A stretch of 64,000 bases of DNA from Saccharomycopsis malanga (GCA_004014935.1 CP025323.1:1426001-1490000); one strand, 5' to 3'; shown: positions 1 to 10,307, numbered from the stretch's first letter. Translations and numbers: made by a program. Notes: generated by a model from the letters alone, not told the origin.

Positions 1-764
1 CCTCGCTACTTGTTTTATTGACTAATTACTCTTTTTTTCACTAACAATATATAAAAACTATTTTTTTCACCAATCCAATACAAATCCCTCGATAAACCTT
101 TTGCTCGATAAATGAAAAAAACACAGTTTTGTTATTTAATTCCGCAATAACAACACAATGCTTTAAATTGTTCAAGTTGTCAGTATTTTGTTTTTCTCTT
201 TTCATAAACGGCCAGTTCTTTGCCCTAAGTGAAATACTTCGCTAAACCGTTGGTTGTCTATCATCAAATAATCATCGGGCTCATAACCAGGGGGCTATTA
301 TTTGATTATTTGATTATTTGATTATTTGATTATTTGGTTATTTGATATTGTTTAATATTATTTGATTATTTGATTATCTTCGATTATATTCAAATAAATC
401 CTTACAATAAACTTTGTAGGTTATATTTTATACATTAATCTACAATTTCTCATCTTCATTATTGAAACAACTCAACACTATTCAGACACTCTTAATTTTA
501 TACAGTAAAGTTCAAACACATTCCGACACTCTAAATTTTATACAGTAAAGTTCAAATAATTTCTACCTACTTATTTACGTATGTCTTAATAAATCATTCA
601 ATACGGGCTGTACTTGAATATTCTGTCGTGTTTTCACTATAACTCACTGTCAACACTATAAATTAAATATACTGTTGAACAACTTGTACAGATGATAAGC
701 TAAACAAATGGTATGCAAAATCATCTATTATATTGGAGAGTTTACGTTGATATTCATTTTGTTT
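1..764. other. AT-rich intergenic DNA with two small tandem repeats
   Basis: No convincing gene. Positions 296-389 carry a degenerate 9-bp tandem repeat (unit TTTGATTAT). Positions 481-556 hold two near-identical copies of a 40-bp unit that ends in TACAGTAAAGTTCAAA. The rest is AT-rich sequence up to the 1-kb repeat that begins near 765. Confidence 0.6.
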
Positions 765-1763
765 AAGTGTTATAGTCTTAATTTACAGTCAATACAACTT
801 CCATAAAAATGTAATAAAACAAATAACAAACTGGAATAGCAAAATAAAACTAAAAACTAAAGCCAGAGTAACATTAAAGCATTTGAAAAATGAAATACAT
901 GCATTCTTAAAACGTATTTCCCTGAACAGAGGTATAAATCTTCTTAATAAACACAATTCGCTTTACCGAGCCCCATAAAACATTCAATGAAAAACGTAAG
1001 TTGAAATATGCTAGCTTGGATGATCATTATCGAATAAACGTTCCTCTGAAAACCTATAATAAACAATACTTTTTTAGCTCTTGAGATACGTGTTTATTTG
1101 AAATAAAAGCTCACTCAAACACTGAAGGAAACGCAAATAAAATTAAAAGCAATCAAACACTATGGAATAATGTCAAGAAATATAGAGAGTCTTCCTGAGG
1201 AATTAAAATCACGATTTTTAACAAATAATATGTTATTTTCGACAAAATGATACTTTCTCACTATTAAATATTATGCAAACGCCATATCTCAAAACAAGGT
1301 ATATAATATAAAACTTTAGGATTAGAAGAGTATAGATATTCAATTTTTGTATGGTTTTGTTTGCTGTAAAGACTCTAGAATATGAGTTGAAAGAATCGAC
1401 TTTTTCTCAAAATTGACAATTTTCCGTTTTATCAAATATTTATTCAAAAATATGGTATTTTTGATTACAAGTAGTACTATAATATAGCAAAAAATTTTAA
1501 AATGATATTGTAGGTCTTTTCAAACCAAAATAACCTGGATAGCACTGGTTTAATTTAATAAAACGTTTGATGATTACTCCAAAACGTCAACAGCGCGAAT
1601 CGAGTCCCAAAACCCCAAGTGAAGAACGCCACACTTTTTTTCTGCATTATTCTGCACTATTCTGCACTATTTTGTGTGGCGCATGGCCCAACCAACTTGG
1701 CCACTTGGCAATAGTAAGGCATATAGGCATTTTTGTTGAAAAGACAGAATAACTTTACTTTTT
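765..1763 (-). repeat. 1-kb dispersed repeat, copy E
   Basis: This reads on the minus strand as the same element found at 10717, 34931, 48275 and 58085. From its 5' end (about 1763) it has the conserved lead AAAAGTAAAG, then the tRNA-like segment TGGCCAAGTTGGTTGGGCC, an inverted repeat CGCCACAC...GTGTGGCG around GTGCAGAATAGTGCAG, and the line GACGTTTTGGAGTAATCATC. About 800 bp of AT-rich body follow. The AGTGCAGAAT unit is present three times here instead of two. The extreme 3' end is diverged. No open frame is shared by all copies. Confidence 0.8.
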
Positions 1764-2112
1764 TAGACTATATTTTGGCGGTTAGCATTCCCATTTTTTG
1801 CAAAGTGTAAAAAGAGAAACCAAAAGGTTACCGTGTAATCCATGGAAGATACCACGCCTAATTTGTCTATGGCCTGCGAATAGGGTGAATAAGCTATAAC
1901 TTGGGGCTGATTAGGCACATAAAGAATGATGAACTGGATGGGTTAGCAAGACCACGCCACTGGAGTCGGCTACTCAAGTATAACTTGCACCAGTAAATCC
2001 TTTCCTAGATGCCTAAAAATTAACTAGAGTAGAGCGAAAGAGTCGCTACAGCCAATGCCTATGTATGGGTAGAGTGATTGAAATATTAATGATAATGTTT
2101 CACGTTGGTTTA
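1764..2112. other. intergenic, nothing recognised
   Basis: About 350 bp between the 1-kb repeat and a SINE fragment. I see no open frame, RNA gene or repeat here. Confidence 0.5.
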
Positions 2113-2310
2113 TCATAATAATGAAAATAATATCATATATTTCGAGCGCAGTAGAAATGTTTTTTGTATATACGCACTATGCCTAAGGGGGTTCGGTAAA
2201 ACCCAATATTCTGTCGATGGTAATCTTATATATCATGATCTTCTTACCCAATGGGTTGAAAATAAGCACTCAGACAGTGGAATCAGGATAGTAAAAGCAA
2301 CGAGTGAAAT
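2113..2310 (-). repeat. SINE fragment, 3' part
   Basis: On the minus strand this matches the body and 3' end of the SINE family. It has a diverged GTATATACG...CTGATATGTACTGGGC-type 3' module, and upstream of it the body with its CACTAGA/GTCTGA-like elements. The tRNA-like head is missing. It is strongly diverged and therefore probably old. Confidence 0.6.
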
Positions 2311-2556
2311 TCGTTCACAGCTAAAAAACAATAGCAACAACAACAAAATATGAAAATGTAGAATGAAAAGTAAGGTTGGAAGGAGTTGAGATTACAAAAA
2401 TAATAACAACACAGACTGTATTTTTTAGCACAGTACTAACTGCCGAATCCATTTGATAAAGTGAGATAATTATAAACATAGTAATAAAACTAAATATTGA
2501 AATTGAAAACTTTGCAAAGCAAAAGCACATACTTCTGTCCACTTTAAAACTAACTA

Positions 2557-2624
2557 GTAATACCAAAGCGGTCTGGCATCAACACAAACTAAATGGTAAT
2601 ACCAAAGCGGTCTGGCATCAACAC
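2557..2624. repeat. 39-bp tandem duplication at the TMS1 stop codon
   Basis: A 29-bp sequence beginning GTAATACCAAAGCGG occurs at 2557-2585 and again at 2596-2624, an offset of 39 bp (13 codons). The inner copy encodes the last residues of TMS1. The outer copy lies beyond the stop and would encode the same C-terminus again, so it is an untranslated duplicate of the gene end. Confidence 0.85.
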
Positions 2625-4064
2625 TGGGGCGGCCAAAGACCATGCGTACAACAAGTAGCAGATTAAGGCGCTGACCATCTTGACAACGGCATAGAAATGA
2701 GTTCTTCCTACTGGGACAAAATCGCCCAAGTCGCTTTGTTTAACGTTCATGGTCAAGAGTGTGGCAATGAACTGGGTGGCCAAGAAAAAAATCAAATGGA
2801 AAATGAAATAATTATATTTCGTAGAGTATGATTCTTCGTCGTCATTGTCAGAGTCATCGTAATACCAGCTAGGATCGTCAAGGGCACTTTCAGGCAAAGC
2901 TCCTTCTTCCACAGCTTGTCTGATGGTTTGGATTCTCAAGTCGTCGGTGGCACGGGGTTGGGTAGTAATGATACCAGTATTGGTGGTGGTGATTGCTGAT
3001 TCGATATTGTTGGCACTTCTGGCGTCGTGGCTGAATGCGCTGTTGGTTGCTGCTCTACTGGTTGTGTAAGCAATAGCCATGAAGGTGAAGATGCCGGAGA
3101 GCAAAATGTTGATGGTTTTAGTGCCAGTGGAGCGTACTACAGGGTTGCACAACCCATCGGGGGCAGAACAACAGGCAGACAATATCAAATAGGTGCAATA
3201 TATGCATACCATTCCAGATTGGCCCAAACCGTTGGAGGGATTGTACTCCCGAATGGTTTCGTTGACAGATAAAAGAGTCACGAGTATGGCAAGAATCAAG
3301 TTGATGGTGATGAATGCCTGGTTTAACGAGCATCCTTTGTTAGCAAAAAACACATACATGACTACAGTTAATACTAGGGTACCTATATACATGGAAATTG
3401 TGCCGCCAACTAAAAGAAACGTCCAGAATCTTGCGTTGGACCCATTGACGTCCTCGCCATCATCGTCATATTCTAGATGCACTGCAGAATAGCTCTCTCC
3501 TTGGATGTGCTCCAAACAAACTTCAGACCATTCGTGTGCAAAATCTACTAACAAAATGAGCCCTATCAAGTTGAATATAGAGGCGCCTACAAGAGCAAAA
3601 TAGTTGCCGTAAATCTCAAAAAACCGATCGGGTATAACGAAAGACACGACAATAAATACAAGCCACACTACAAGCTTTACTGACCACAAGCCATTCTGTA
3701 TTTTTGCCCTAGGGTTCTTTGTCGACCTTATTCCTACAAGTAGAAAGGCAAGAATTAAATGGAACACTGCCAAAGCGAAATTAATCCGTTGCACCCCATA
3801 AAAATTCGCTCCTTGTTCAAATCTCACTAGTCCAGCAGTAAGCTTTTCAAGCTTCTTGACCGCCCATTTCGAAAGCATAATCCATGATAATATGCTATTT
3901 ACAAGAAATAGTAACGCATAGAATATCCGAGTCGCAATAGATGATGAGAAGGTCGTGTTAAATGCATTAACAAAAGCCGAGCAACACGCCGCGCCTAAAC
4001 ACGAAGCAATCCAGCTACCTGCCAACTGAACTGGCACAAGCGGTAGTGATAACACTGCACCCAT
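2589..4064 (-). CDS. TMS1: Serinc-family membrane protein
   Basis: Orthologue of yeast Tms1 and animal serine incorporators, polytopic membrane proteins of the endomembrane system. The animal proteins were proposed to help incorporate serine into membrane lipids; the yeast role is poorly defined. Reading from the ATG at 4064 (MGAVLSLPLVPVQLAGSW) gives 491 aa, close to S. cerevisiae Tms1 (about 473). The frame stays open upstream only to a TTG. Seen: a Cys-rich N-terminal membrane segment (SCLGAACCSAF), about ten hydrophobic segments, the family-like stretch NGLGQSGMVCIYCTYL, and an acidic cytosolic loop (YYDDSDNDDEES) before the last membrane pair. The C-terminal codons are tandemly duplicated beyond the stop. 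It is transcribed in the same direction as the LPX1-like gene, about 590 bp downstream of it. Confidence 0.88.
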   Translation of the reverse strand: MGAVLSLPLVPVQLAGSWIASCLGAACCSAFVNAFNTTFSSSIATRIFYALLFLVNSILSWIMLSKWAVKKLEKLTAGLVRFEQGANFYGVQRINFALAVFHLILAFLLVGIRSTKNPRAKIQNGLWSVKLVVWLVFIVVSFVIPDRFFEIYGNYFALVGASIFNLIGLILLVDFAHEWSEVCLEHIQGESYSAVHLEYDDDGEDVNGSNARFWTFLLVGGTISMYIGTLVLTVVMYVFFANKGCSLNQAFITINLILAILVTLLSVNETIREYNPSNGLGQSGMVCIYCTYLILSACCSAPDGLCNPVVRSTGTKTINILLSGIFTFMAIAYTTSRAATNSAFSHDARSANNIESAITTTNTGIITTQPRATDDLRIQTIRQAVEEGALPESALDDPSWYYDDSDNDDEESYSTKYNYFIFHLIFFLATQFIATLLTMNVKQSDLGDFVPVGRTHFYAVVKMVSALICYLLYAWSLAAPVLMPDRFGITI

Positions 4065-4652
4065 TTTGTTTTGTTCTGTTTTTTTATTGTTGATAGTTGT
4101 CAATATCTATGCTGTCGTCATTTGGATTATCATATCATTATTTTAATTTTCTGCCAAAAGGATGCATGTGGGTGCATGACTTTGCATCATTTGGCATATA
4201 TCACATTGCCCTCAGCTTATTCTATGGCAAGATGTGTTCTATTGGAGTATAATCCATAAAGATTGGGCATAGTAGCGATAATATGAGCTTTTACTGTGGA
4301 TAACCAAACGATTGTTTTATTTTAATGAAAACTACAAAAATGAAACAAGAATTTCAACAACTCTGACATGTAATACGATAAATCAGTATACCAAATTATA
4401 ACTTAATAATTCACTATATCGAAAATATAATACAAAAAAAAACACCCTTGCTTATTCCGCGATTTTTAAAAAAGTCATAAAGCCATATTATAATATATTT
4501 GCCATTTGAATTTACCTGGTGATTCCAACACTCTTTATTATATAGAACCTGTAGTACAATTAATTGATCATTAAACACCTATAAAACCCCCAGAGGCACA
4601 ATAAAAATACAACGAAAAGTTAGAAATGAAAGATGATAATTTGCACGAAATT
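4065..4652. other. intergenic between TMS1 and the lipase gene
   Basis: This holds the TMS1 promoter and the 3' flank of the upstream minus-strand gene. It is AT-rich, with no repeat copy or RNA gene seen. Confidence 0.5.
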
Positions 4653-5999
4653 TTACAACTTCAGCTTGTCAAGCTCTAGTTTGGATTCTTCTGGCTCTAC
4701 GGGTATAAAGTCTGGTTTTGAATAAAACTTTTTAAAAGTTTCAAACCAATTTTTGAATATTTCTTCTCTTTCTTCGTCGGTGTAATCGACTGCCTTGTTA
4801 TCTTCTAGCAAATGCAAGTGAGATTGCTGTAGTCTTAAAAACTGCTTTTTCCGTAGTTCATATTCAATATTTGTTGACTGGTTGAGCTCAAAGTCACTAA
4901 AGTTGATGGCATTATCTGAGTAGCTTTGGCGGTCGAATCGTAAATTGATGTAAGAAAGCAATTCGTTCAACATGGCGTCTGGTTTCTCAATGGGAAACAA
5001 ATGATAAGCATTAGAGATAATCTTCAAGACAATATCGAGTTTTGGATTTGACGGACGAAACAATTTGTCATACAATTTCAGCCTGAAAACAAAGCTATTG
5101 GACCCAGTGATAATACAAATTTGATTTTTCAGGAATGGAAATGTTTTATCAAAAAAATCAAATCCAGGCCCACTACTGGAATATATTATCAATTGTTGTT
5201 CAGCACTGGTTTTGCAACAAACTTTGTTTTTACCTGTGGAGTCTTTAGCATGATAAATTTCTTCATTTAAAGTATCCGCTAAAACATCAGGCTGAGCTCT
5301 ACGAAACAAAGAAGTCGTTGTGAAGAATTGAATCAATTGCTTTTCCGAATCAAATTCAGATTTGGTAGTCAACAGCATTTGCTTCAATTTATCTTTTCTC
5401 AATTGTTGCAATGCATTTTTCTGTTCACTTCCATTGAGCCGTTCTCTAATTGAAACTATTTGATCATCGGGAAATCCAGCAATGACAGGATCCACTGCTA
5501 CTATGGAATCAAATAAATGTGGATACAAGATATTTACATGTAAAGCGCCAAACCCACTGAAACTATGTCCAACGAGTATAAATTTGGAGGCGGTTAAATG
5601 AAGATTCTCATGTAGAATAATCTCCACCATATCTCTTCCATTATCACGCCAATCAAAGACAACACCCAACTTGTTCTTGTTCGCAATCGCCGAATCACAA
5701 TGATTTACTGAATCAAACGCAATGACCGTGTTCAATTGCCATAATCTAAACAGATTGTCGCCAGAAAACAACTGATGAATTATCCGTGTCCAAGAGGCCT
5801 TATTCAATCCATTTCCATGACCAAAAAGAAGATTCAAGCTAGGTCTTTGGTGTTGCTTAGTAAATTTTGTAGGCTTGGCTACATATTTGTAATAAACAAC
5901 TTGAAGACGGTCCAAAGGCGATATAGTAGATGCTGGATTATGTCTTGGGTGTGCTGCATTTATTGTATGCAAACTTCGTGTATAATACTCGGATTCCAT
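4653..5999 (-). CDS. alpha/beta-hydrolase, LPX1-like peroxisomal lipase
   Basis: Alpha/beta-hydrolase of 448 aa, most like the Lpx1 group of yeast lipases, which S. cerevisiae sends to peroxisomes. The fold is visible: the oxyanion-side motif LLFGHGNGLNKASW (residues about 57-70), the nucleophile elbow GHSFSG (144-149, catalytic Ser146) followed by a small-residue helix, and DSIVAVDPVI after it. The C-terminal third is charged and helical. The last three residues are LKL. This resembles a peroxisomal PTS1 but lacks the usual small first residue, so peroxisomal import is only a possibility. The ATG at 5999 is the first in frame. Another hydrolase of the same superfamily (an epoxide hydrolase-like enzyme) cannot be excluded. 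Confidence 0.65.
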   Translation of the reverse strand: MESEYYTRSLHTINAAHPRHNPASTISPLDRLQVVYYKYVAKPTKFTKQHQRPSLNLLFGHGNGLNKASWTRIIHQLFSGDNLFRLWQLNTVIAFDSVNHCDSAIANKNKLGVVFDWRDNGRDMVEIILHENLHLTASKFILVGHSFSGFGALHVNILYPHLFDSIVAVDPVIAGFPDDQIVSIRERLNGSEQKNALQQLRKDKLKQMLLTTKSEFDSEKQLIQFFTTTSLFRRAQPDVLADTLNEEIYHAKDSTGKNKVCCKTSAEQQLIIYSSSGPGFDFFDKTFPFLKNQICIITGSNSFVFRLKLYDKLFRPSNPKLDIVLKIISNAYHLFPIEKPDAMLNELLSYINLRFDRQSYSDNAINFSDFELNQSTNIEYELRKKQFLRLQQSHLHLLEDNKAVDYTDEEREEIFKNWFETFKKFYSKPDFIPVEPEESKLELDKLKL

Positions 6000-6085
6000 T
6001 TTGATATGAGGATATGATCTCTCAGCTAATCATTCTTTCTTACAATGTTCAAATCTTTAGCATATATATATATAGACAATCTTCA

Positions 6086-6289
6086 CTATATTCCCCATTC
6101 CGGAAATTGGAGACCGCATCGCTTGCAACAACCAAATCCATATTTATCAAAATAGGCCCCTCTACAGTATTTTGTATCTTCGTTTGCTGTGTTAACTATG
6201 AGATTTGAAAAATGCAATAGTTGAAGCTCTGCCACGGAAAGAAAGAATAGAATGATTGTCGTAGTAAATGATAATAAACAATTGTACAT
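6086..6289 (-). CDS. possible small secreted cysteine-rich protein
   Basis: A 67-codon frame with an ATG at 6289. The first 25 residues look like a signal peptide (MYNCLLSFTTTIILFFLSVA). The short mature part ends in a Cys cluster (CRGAYF...GFGCCKRCGLQ). A TATA-like stretch lies just upstream on this strand. It is divergent from nothing obvious and its start lies about 290 bp upstream of the lipase ATG, same strand. I do not recognise a family. It may be a chance frame in AT-rich DNA. Confidence 0.3.
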   Translation of the reverse strand: MYNCLLSFTTTIILFFLSVAELQLLHFSNLIVNTANEDTKYCRGAYFDKYGFGCCKRCGLQFPEWGI

Positions 6290-6532
6290 GGGGTTATAAT
6301 ATGATTTAGATATAAAGGAGGAGACCAGATTTTATTCCTTCCTGTCGGATGTATCATTATTATGAGATTTCATTGTATATAATATGTTTGAGATCATAAA
6401 TTTTAGTTATCATATAGCAAAAATCCATGACAAAGGTTGTCCTATTCCAAAATCATAATATTCCATTTAAAATTATATTTTACATTAAAGTAGTGGGGAG
6501 GCATTAAATATTTTCACCCAAATGTAAAATTT
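6290..6532. other. intergenic, nothing recognised
   Basis: Short AT-rich spacer before the SINE copy. No feature seen. Confidence 0.4.
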
Positions 6533-6780
6533 CGGTGCTTTTACTATACTGAACGTGGTTTCCACAGGCAAGTGCAACTGTCTGAAAGACGACCTAGACG
6601 AAGGTCTAGTGCTTACTTTCCAACCCACCGGGTGTTCAGAAAAGCCAGCGAGAAGTTTACAATGACTGGGACATACTTGGGTTTTTTCCCACTGGGTTTT
6701 ACCAAGCCCCCTTAAACATAGCACGTAGATACGGAACTGATATGTACTGGGCTTGAAATATAAGCTTATTATTATTATTA
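6533..6780 (+). mobile_element. SINE, 5'-truncated, with 8-bp target-site duplication
   Basis: The body starts at the CGGTGCTTTTAC segment that normally follows the B box. It continues through AGGCAAGTGCAACTGTCTG, the palindromic CTAGACNNAGGTCTAG element and the conserved 3' module (GATATGTACTGGGCTTGAA), and ends in an ATT repeat. It is flanked by TAAAATTT at 6525-6532 and 6781-6788. The 5' truncation with an intact 3' end and direct repeats fits target-primed reverse transcription. Confidence 0.8.
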
Positions 6781-6788
6781 TAAAATTT

Positions 6789-7725
6789 AAAATTCCTAAA
6801 AAATCACTTTATGAATGAATGTTGAGTAGCATCGAGCTAGAAGCTGTTGATATTGCCACTTTGAGAAGACTTAGGTAAAATGTGGACAAATTATAAAAAT
6901 AGAAAAGTAATTTACTTTATTTACATTCAATACGTTTAGCCAATATTTTAAATGTGCTAGTAATGTTGACGAATTCTAGAGATCTGTATGAAAATCCGAG
7001 TTGGATTGTATTTTTACGAGATCTCAAAGTATTGCTGTAGAATAATAGTTGAGTCAGTATATATATAAGCACAATGATCTGTATTTAAGGAATTTGTTTG
7101 TTGAAGTGAGCGAATCTTCTTGATGAAGATATATACAATGCGTTTGGTGCGAAGAGAAGCCCAAGAAGTCTCAAAAAAGTTCGATGTATCAATTTGGAAT
7201 ATTACCAGACAACAAGGCTGCTCAATATTCGTTACATTCTACTACTTTTAAGAGTATTAAAAAACGAGTTTTAAGGATTATAGCAAAGTATCAAATAATC
7301 AACGATTTTCAACGATTATAGTAGCGAAGATTTACTTGAATGCGGAACCGGCGATTTAACCTGATTGAACACAGAATAACGATTAGATGAAAAGTTTTCC
7401 ATTAGTGCCATTTTACACATGCAAAATCCTTCTAGTGCTGTACTAACTTTTTTTATAGTCCAACAAGCTGAATTAGGAATACTTTAAACTTCCTGATGGG
7501 CATTATCAAACTTTTCTTCAAAGTCATCCTACGTTTCAAAAATTTTACAATTTAGAAATTTACACATCTATTCAAACCAATTTAACGACCATGATTCATA
7601 TCAATGGAATCTTTCAAATATCAAAGACTTTCTCTATACTAAAATCATGCAATACTACATACAAATTCCATACTAAACGATCGTTTATTATCGCCTCTCT
7701 CGTTTAGCCGGACCGGGTAACCGCG
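6789..7725. other. intergenic upstream of MET6
   Basis: About 0.9 kb of AT-rich DNA without a convincing gene or repeat copy. Its right end forms the MET6 promoter. Confidence 0.5.
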
Positions 7726-7767
7726 CACGTGATCTGATGACACATTTTTTGTCGTACCGAACACGTG
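7726..7767. promoter_or_regulatory. two CACGTG (Cbf1-type) boxes upstream of MET6
   Basis: CACGTG occurs at 7726-7731 (as ATCACGTG on the minus strand) and at 7762-7767, about 270 and 230 bp before the MET6 ATG. In yeasts Cbf1 binds RTCACGTG and recruits Met4 to sulfur-assimilation genes including MET6, so these are the likely methionine-response sites. The sites are seen; the control is inferred. Confidence 0.65.
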
Positions 7768-7997
7768 CGATTTGATATCTCCGCCAATTGTTGGGTGGAG
7801 ATAAGTGAACAGGTCAGAGAGAGTGAAAAGTTTAAGCAAAAAAAATGGGGTATTTAATGGTGAAGAAATCAGTCATAAAAATTGAGAGTGAAAATTGAAT
7901 TATTTTTTCTTTTTTTCCAAGTATCTGAATATTCAATTGCTTATATTGCAAGCAACAAACGGGTATTGAACATTATATACATTAAAGAGCTGTCACA

Positions 7998-10307
7998 ATG
8001 GCTATTGAATCTGCTGTCCTTGGTTTCCCACGTATTGGAGCTTTTCGTGAGTTGAAGAAGGCCACTGAAGGCTACTGGAACGGAAAAGTTTCTGCTGAGG
8101 AGTTGCAAAGCGTTGGTAAGGAGATTCGTGCGCACAACTGGAAGTTGCAGAAGGAGGCAGGTGTTGATATCATTCCATCCAATGACTTTTCGTTCTACGA
8201 CCAAGTGTTGGACCATTCTTTATTGTTCAATGTTGTTCCTGAAAGATATGCCAAGTACAATTTGAGTCCATTAGATCTTTTGTTTGCTGTTGGCAGAGGT
8301 TTGCAAAAGGACAATGTTGATGTTCCTGCTTCTGAGATGGTGAAGTGGTTTGACTCCAACTACCATTATGTGAGACCGACTTTTTCGCATTCCACCGAAT
8401 TCAAATTGGTTGGCAACAAGCCTGTTGACGAGTACTTGGAGGCCAAGGCTCTTGGAATCCAGACCAGACCAGTTGTTGTTGGTCCTGTTTCTTTATTGTA
8501 CTTGGGTAAAGCTGACAAGGACTCTTTGGATTTGGAGCCTATTTCTCTTTTGGAGAAGCTTTTGCCGGTCTATGTTGAATTGTTGCAAAAATTGAAGCAA
8601 GCTGGTGCTACTGAGGTGCAAATCGATGAACCGGTTTTGGTTTTGGATTTGCCAGAAACTGTGCAAGCTGCTTTCAAAACCGCATATGATTATTTCAACA
8701 AGTACGCCAGTTCGATCCCAGCCTTGATCTTGACCACTTACTTTGGCACTGTTGTTCCAAACTTGAAAGCCATCACCGGTTTGCCAGTGCAGGGTTTCCA
8801 TTTTGACTTTGTGCGTTCTCCAGAGCAATTGGATGACGTCTTGTCCATTTTGAAGCCACAGCAAACCTTGTCTGTTGGTATTATTGATGGCAGAAACGTT
8901 TGGAAGGCAAACTTGGAAGAAAACATTGCTTTTGTAGAGAAGATTGTAAACCAAATCGGCGAAACCAACAAGATTGTTGTTTCCACGTCTTCTTCCTTGT
9001 TGCACACTCCAGTAGACTTGGAAAACGAAAAGAAGTTGGATTCTGAGGTCAAGGACTTTTTCTCCTTTGCTGTGCAGAAATTGGCCGAAGTTGTAGTCAT
9101 TTCCAAGGCTGTTTCTGGTGCTAAAGACACTGTTGCTGAAGCTTTGGCTGCCAATGCCAAATCGGTCAAAGCCAGAGCTGAATCCAAACACACCACTGAT
9201 GCTAATGTCCAGGAACGTCTCAAGCAAATCGACGATGCTTCTGCCAAGTTGGATTCTAGAAAATCCGGATTTGCTGCCCGTTTGGCTGCTCAAAAGGAAT
9301 TGAACTTGCCATTGTTCCCTACCACCACCATTGGTTCTTTCCCTCAAACCAGCGACATCAGAAAGAAGAGAAACGCATTCACCAAAGGCTCTATTTCTGC
9401 CGAGGAATACAACAGCTTCATTGAAGACGAAATCAAAAAGGTGATTAGTTTCCAAGAACAAGTTGGCTTGGACGTCTTGGTTCACGGTGAACCTGAACGT
9501 AATGATATGGTCCAATACTTTGGTGAACAATTGGTTGGTTTTGCGTTCACCACCAACGGTTGGGTCCAATCTTACGGCTCCAGATACGTCAGACCTCCTA
9601 TCATCATTGGCGATGTCCACAGACCAAAGGCCATGACCGTCAAAGAGTCTGTGTACGCCCAATCCATCACCAGCAAGCCTGTCAAGGGTATGTTGACCGG
9701 TCCTGTCACTGTTCTCAGATGGTCCTTCCCTAGAGTTGACGTCTCGCAAAAGGAGCAGGCCTTACAATTGTCCTTGGCTTTGCGTGACGAAGTCAGCGAC
9801 TTGGAAAAGGCCGGCATCAAGGTCATCCAGGTTGACGAACCTGCTATCAGAGAAGGTTTGCCTTTGAGAGCCGGTAACGAAAGAGCTGAATACTACAAGT
9901 GGGCTGCTCAATCGTTCAGAGTTGCCACCTCTGGTGTTGAAGACAAACTTCAAATCCACTCCCATTTCTGTTACTCCGACTTTGACTCTTCCTTCATCAA
10001 AGCTTTGGATGCCGACGTTGTTTCCATTGAATTCTCTAAAAAGGAATCCACTGCCTACATCGAGGAGTTCTCCAACTACCCTAACCATATTGGTTTAGGT
10101 TTGTTCGACATCCACTCCCCAAGAGTTCCTCCTGTCGAAGAGTTTGAAAAGAGAATCGCCGACATCTTGAAGGTCTACCCAGCCGACAAGTTCTGGGTCA
10201 ACCCTGATTGTGGTTTGAAAACCAGAGGCTGGGAAGAAGTTACCAAGCAATTGACTAACATGGTCACTGCTGCCAAGAAGTTCCGTGAAGAATACTCCAA
10301 GAAATAA
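7998..10307 (+). CDS. MET6: cobalamin-independent methionine synthase
   Basis: Transfers the methyl group of 5-methyltetrahydropteroyl-triglutamate to homocysteine, the last step of methionine synthesis, in the cytosol. At 769 aa it has the family's length. The N-terminal half begins VLGFPRIGAFRELKKATE. The catalytic C-terminal half begins after the linker at LFPTTTIGSFPQT (about residue 437). The zinc and homocysteine ligands are visible: HSHFCYSDF (His and Cys) and NPDCGLKTRGW (second Cys), plus the catalytic-region motif DVLVHGEPERNDMVQYF. Codon use is strongly biased (TTG for Leu, few rare codons), as expected of an abundant enzyme. Two CACGTG boxes lie upstream. Identification is secure. 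Confidence 0.98.
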   Translation: MAIESAVLGFPRIGAFRELKKATEGYWNGKVSAEELQSVGKEIRAHNWKLQKEAGVDIIPSNDFSFYDQVLDHSLLFNVVPERYAKYNLSPLDLLFAVGRGLQKDNVDVPASEMVKWFDSNYHYVRPTFSHSTEFKLVGNKPVDEYLEAKALGIQTRPVVVGPVSLLYLGKADKDSLDLEPISLLEKLLPVYVELLQKLKQAGATEVQIDEPVLVLDLPETVQAAFKTAYDYFNKYASSIPALILTTYFGTVVPNLKAITGLPVQGFHFDFVRSPEQLDDVLSILKPQQTLSVGIIDGRNVWKANLEENIAFVEKIVNQIGETNKIVVSTSSSLLHTPVDLENEKKLDSEVKDFFSFAVQKLAEVVVISKAVSGAKDTVAEALAANAKSVKARAESKHTTDANVQERLKQIDDASAKLDSRKSGFAARLAAQKELNLPLFPTTTIGSFPQTSDIRKKRNAFTKGSISAEEYNSFIEDEIKKVISFQEQVGLDVLVHGEPERNDMVQYFGEQLVGFAFTTNGWVQSYGSRYVRPPIIIGDVHRPKAMTVKESVYAQSITSKPVKGMLTGPVTVLRWSFPRVDVSQKEQALQLSLALRDEVSDLEKAGIKVIQVDEPAIREGLPLRAGNERAEYYKWAAQSFRVATSGVEDKLQIHSHFCYSDFDSSFIKALDADVVSIEFSKKESTAYIEEFSNYPNHIGLGLFDIHSPRVPPVEEFEKRIADILKVYPADKFWVNPDCGLKTRGWEEVTKQLTNMVTAAKKFREEYSKK

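Noticed and set aside
1567-1752. Small frames inside the 1-kb repeat copies (also near 34981 and 58085)
   Set aside because: They are not shared in full by all five copies and lack coding character. The element appears non-coding.
2113-2353. Frames across SINE copies (for example 24806-25051, 30058-30408, 55325-55582)
   Set aside because: They encode the translated SINE 3' module (FRIYALCLRGLGK-like) in several copies, which reflects repeat sequence and not a protein family.
8493-9749. Long minus-strand frame of 418 codons opposite MET6
   Set aside because: It is a shadow of a strongly codon-biased gene. Its composition is antisense-like and it has no motif; MET6 on the plus strand is certain.
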